Positions 56,733 through 60,811 of a stretch of 60,811 nucleotides of DNA are shown one piece after another (position 1 is the first letter of the stretch; each line of letters starts with the position of its first letter). A program made the translations under genes and the position numbers. The notes beneath the pieces were generated by a model that was given only the letters and a program-made list of their open reading frames with translations, did no database searches and was not told where the DNA came from. The stretch lies in assembly GCA_002104895.1 (NCBI GenBank), contig MCFG01000400.1, positions 1 to 60,811 of the forward strand, given 5' to 3'. Source of the stretch: Anaeromyces robustus (taxonomy: Eukaryota; Neocallimastigomycota; Neocallimastigomycetes; Neocallimastigales; Neocallimastigaceae).

Positions 56733-59549
56733 GAATGTGACCCATTTCGCCAAATTAAAATACAAAAATTTACATTTCTTAATAAATACGCCATATTAAA
56801 AATGTAATTATTTTATTTTAAACAATAAGCCACATTCAACTTTTTATTTTTATTTTTTATAATTAATTTTTTTTGAATGTAACAAGATATAATTTTCACA
56901 TGGTTTATACTACCATAAATTATTTTAATGAATAAATAATAAATAAATGTTAAAATAAATATAATTATAAAAAATTTTTTCATATATAGATATCTATATC
57001 AATAATAAATAATAGAAATAAATAATAAATAATAGAAATAAATAATAAATAATAGAATAAATAATAAATAATAAATAATAGAAATAAATAATAAATAATA
57101 GAAATAAATAATAAATAATAGAAATAAATAATAAATAATAGAAATAAATAATAAATAATAGATTAAATAATAAATAATAAATAATAGAAATAAATAATAA
57201 ATAATAATAAAATAATAAATTATAAATAATATATGCCACTTGGTGAAATGGGATTTGGTGATACATAGCTATTAAATTAAATTATTTAAATAAATAAATA
57301 AATAAAAATTAAATTTGATAATATAAATTTTTGCAGTGTTACAAAAATACTATCAATAATTATAATTATAATATTATTATAATGATAATAAAAATAATAA
57401 ATAATAATAATAATAATAATAATTAATATATAAATAATAATAAAAAAATTATAATAAAGATAATAATAAAATAAGAATTTTAATATTTGAATATTAAATA
57501 TAAAAGAATTAAAATAATATTAAGCTTGAATAATTAAATCAATATTAATTGAAAATAAATAAATATAATTAATTATATTTATTGAAATTGATAATATTAA
57601 AACATTTAATCATATATATTTAAAAACTTTTATTGAAAATGGAAGAAAATATAGAAATTGAGATAAGCGAAACTAATAGAGGGAATGAACAAATTATTAT
57701 AAACAGAAAATATAAATTTAATCTTTCATCTAAAAGAAAAGACAATTCAAAAATATATAAATGTACTGAATATAAAACAATGAATAGGTGCAAATCATTC
57801 ATTATTTTAAATGATAAATATGAAATATTAAAGTATGATAGCTCACATAATCATCTTGAAAAAAAATATGAAGCAACTACATCATTAGTAAAACATAAAA
57901 TTAAATATGAAATTAGAAGAAGTTCAGTTCCTTTTGATATAAAACCAAAACGTTTATATGATGAAATTTCTCCTGAAATGGGATCTCAATGTTGTCAATA
58001 TAAAACAATTAAATCTTCAATAGCAAGAAATATAAGTAAAAATTTACCTCCTGATTTAAAATCATTTGATGAAATTCCCGATGTATAAGAATATTATAAA
58101 ACAAAAGAGGGTAAAGAATTTAAAATATTCAAAAATGATAATCTTATAATTTTTCAATTTCCATTCCAAGCAGAATTGTTTTCAAAATATGAAGACATAT
58201 TTGCAGATGGGACTTTTTACACTGCACCTGCAATAGCTCAACAAGTATTCATAACAAGAACGTATATTGAAGAATTAAATAGTTTTTATACCACTTCTTT
58301 TTCTATTATAAAAAATAAAGAACAAATAAATTATGAAATATTATTAGAGGAACTAAAAAAAAATGCTATTAAATATAACAGTAATAATGAAATTACTCCA
58401 AAGTATTTTCATTGTGATTTTGAGAAGGCGATATCAAATGCCGCCGAAAAAGTATTTCCAAATATAAATATCAAATATTGTATTTGGCACTACAAAAGAG
58501 CATTAAAAAATAAATTTAATAAATTATGCTCTAAAGAAGTAATAAGTAACAATGATTTAAATAATGATTATAAACATATTTCAAATTTTCCATTCATAAA
58601 TCCAGATTATATATACGATATTTATAATAGAATTAAAAGCAAGTGTAAAGAACATAATTATGTTCAATTTTTAGAATTTTTAGAATATTTTTATTATACA
58701 TATTTAATTGATTATAATATCAAGAATTGGAATTACTATAATAATATAAAACATATTACAAACAATGCTTCAGAATCTTATAATAATCAATTAAAAAGTA
58801 TTTTTTCAAAAAAACCTACTTTTTTTAAATTAATATATGTATTACAAAAACAAGAGTTCTTATCTAATATTGACTACCAAAGGAGAATTGCAGGATATTG
58901 GGAAAAAAAGCCAAAGAAACTAATAAGAACCGATGAAATTAATGCTATAGTTAAATATTACAAAAATATGGAAATCTTGGAAAAAAGAAAAAATGAAATT
59001 GATAGAAAAAAAATAATTAATTTATGGTTAGATTGTTTAGATGATTTAAATATTAAAATTATTAATTAATAATTAAAAAAATAAAAGAGAAATTACTAAA
59101 TAAATATGATCAATAGAGTTTTATTTTAAAAATTTATTATTTTATTAAAAATAATTAATATTATTTTATTATTTTATTATTTTATTATTTTATTATTTTA
59201 TTATTTTATTAATGAAATAAAATTTATTTCATTTTATTTAATTTAATTTTATTATTTTATTTATGAAATATCATTTATTTTATTTTATTTAATTTTATTA
59301 TTTTATTTATGAAATATCATTTATTTTATTTTTATTATTTTATTTTATTTTATTTTATTTTATTATATTTTATTTTATTTTATTTTATTTTATTTTATTT
59401 TATTATATTATATTATATTTTATTTTATTTTATTTTATTTTATTTTATTATTTATACGCCACATTATAATATATTCATAAATCCATCAAACATACATAGT
59501 TTTATTTAGCCACAAAAAAAAACGTGACTTGGCGAAATGGGACACCCCC
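56733..59549 (+). mobile_element. MULE M3, 2,817 bp, with transposase gene
   Basis: Left end GAATGTGACCCATTTCGCCA; right end (reverse complement) GGGGGTGTCCCATTTCGCCA. Flanks AATAGATATTAAT and AATAAATACTAAT form an imperfect duplication of 9-13 bp. The left subterminal region carries GCCACATTCAAC, and a heptamer/octamer microsatellite lies at 57000-57230 (TAGAAATAAATAATAAA). The right subterminal region has TTTTA repeats and one to two units of the 51-bp repeat that is amplified in M1. Confidence 0.9.
57639..59069 (+). pseudogene. MULE transposase with FLYWCH-like zinc finger; one in-frame stop
   Basis: A single frame of 476 codons broken only by TAA at 58086-58088 (DV*EYYKTKEGKEF). N-terminus: FLYWCH-like domain, residues ~25-90 (KYKFNLSS, YKCTEYKTMNRCKSF, SSHNHLEKKYEA), for binding terminal repeats. 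Core: YEDIFADGTFYTAP (D190), YFHCDFEKAISNAAEKVFPN (D260), the C..H pair in KYCIWHYKRAL, and HITNNASESYNNQL (E379), a complete DDE set. The basic C-terminus ends DLNIKIIN. The ATG at 57639 is preferred over an upstream in-frame TTG. If the stop is real, the product is a 149-residue DNA-binding fragment, unless it is read through. Truncated relatives are at 7324 and 39589. Confidence 0.95.
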
Positions 59550-60811
59550 AATAAATACTAATCAACTTAATTTAACCCTTAAGATATTAATAAAAATAAT
59601 CAGAAGAAAAATAACGATAACTTGCCAAATAATTGAGATTTCCTCCGCTTCGCTTTGATTTTATGCTCATTGGGAAGCTCTGCTCAAGAGCTACAACATA
59701 TCTGAATTTCAGCCCATTTGGACCACTGGTTGGCGAGATATTGGACTTTAAAGGTTTACGCAATATAAAAATATAATTAAATATTTACAAGGATCCATAA
59801 ATAAATAATTATAATATTTTATATAGATAAAATCTTTTTATTTCAATAATGATATTATAATTTATAATAATAATAATTCATTCAGATATACAGAAAACGC
59901 CTTCAAATAATTTATGAAATATTAATTAGAATAATAATAATAATTTATATAATATATTATAATAATTGTTAATTATTTTTATAAAAATTAGAATAGTTGA
60001 TTATTATATTAATTTACAGAAATTCTTAGAATTCTAAAAATCTCAAAAAGATTTAAAATTTACTTAAGATCTTAAATAATTAAAAATATCCCATTTTATC
60101 TAGAATTAATTATACAGAAAAGATCATAAAAATCCAAAGATAAAAATAATTAATATATAGATAAATAATTAAATAGTATACTAAACAATTAAATAATTAA
60201 ATAGTTAACTAGTTAAATAATTAGAATAGTTATAAATCTAAATCTTAGATTATAAATTCTTATCATTAAATTTATTAATAGTTTATATAGTTTTATATTA
60301 GTTTTATATAGTTAGATTTTTATCAATATTATTTTATTCATATATTTTAATTAAAATTATACATGTATAAATATATTATCAATAGATTATAATAATTAAA
60401 TGTATTAATAATTATTAGATTTAGAAAAAGTATAAATAAGGATTGAAATTACAATTCCTTTTAATCTTTGTAAGATTATTAAATAACTTAGAATTAATGA
60501 CTTAATAATCTAATTATTATTTAAACTTTTCTTAATTAATTATTAATAAAAAATATTATTATAAAACTTAATTATTTTAAAACGTGTTCTTTTAATTAAT
60601 TAATTAATTTATTGTGTATTAATAAATAAATTTGCCTATTAATTATATATTTGTTTAATTAGTTATTTTGTTATTAATTAAACATCTTGACCTGACCATT
60701 TTTAAACCAAAACTACCCTCATTTAACAATAATCTTACCTGCTGTTTTCTGGTTACCTTAAGATGTTTGGAAATTCCTATAAAAGCTCCCCCATCTCTTC
60801 TTTTTTTTTTT

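Larger units (their letters stand above)
56562..60728 (+). mobile_element. LTR E, copy c, containing the near-complete MULE M3
   Basis: 56562-56732 is the LTR start (TGTCGCGAATATTAGTGG). After the MULE, the LTR resumes at 59550 (AATAAATACTAATCAAC) and ends CCCTCATTTAACA at 60728. No 5-bp duplication around the LTR. 60729-60811 is unassigned: ATAATCTTACCTGCTGTTTT and a run ending in T's at the window edge. Confidence 0.9.

Overview
The window looks like fungal nuclear DNA of extreme A+T content, and an anaerobic gut fungus (Neocallimastigomycota) is my best guess. This is inferred from the very long homopolymer and TTA/TTTA tracts, the chromodomain Ty3 retroelements, the FLYWCH/MULE transposases and one short spliced host gene. 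No species-specific marker was seen, and another AT-rich eukaryote such as a social amoeba is not excluded.

Layout. 1-18110: a pile-up of broken LTR retrotransposons (Ty3-like gag, protease, RT, RNase H and integrase pieces, mostly on the minus strand, plus one gag remnant with an initiator-Met-type primer site) and two Mutator-like (MULE) copies. Between 10355 and 16870 insertions are four deep: a chromodomain Ty3 element, cut by a solo LTR (family C, 5-bp duplication ATAGC), cut by a 1.1-kb insert (D), cut by a solo LTR (family E, 5-bp duplication TTATC). 18111-38719: about 20 kb of low-complexity DNA that is almost free of transposons. It holds one convincing host gene, a two-exon TALE homeodomain protein (29158-29806, minus), two decayed coding-like stretches (22680-24775), a 38-bp minisatellite and a few unexplained GC-richer islands. 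38720-60811: transposons again. These are MULE copies with tandem terminal motifs, LTRs of families C, E, F and H, a Gag-protease-only retroelement with an intact 630-codon ORF (48194-50086), and a nearly complete MULE (56733-59549) whose transposase is broken by one in-frame stop.

How the parts relate. Family C LTRs mobilise the Gag-PR element and the chromodomain element. Five family C LTRs carry the same tRNA-like A-box/B-box module about 30 bp from their start. The leader of the chromodomain element and the leader of the Gag-PR element share a GC-richer ~410-nt block closed by a long-range helix, with a compensatory base-pair change between the two copies. Three of five family E LTRs carry a MULE at the same internal position. 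The MULE groups share a terminal motif of the form GAATGTGNNNCATTTCGC. Precise target-site duplications (ATAGC, ATGCC, TTAAC, TTATC for LTRs; AATAAATAT and ATTTAAATC for MULEs) allow the order of events to be read.
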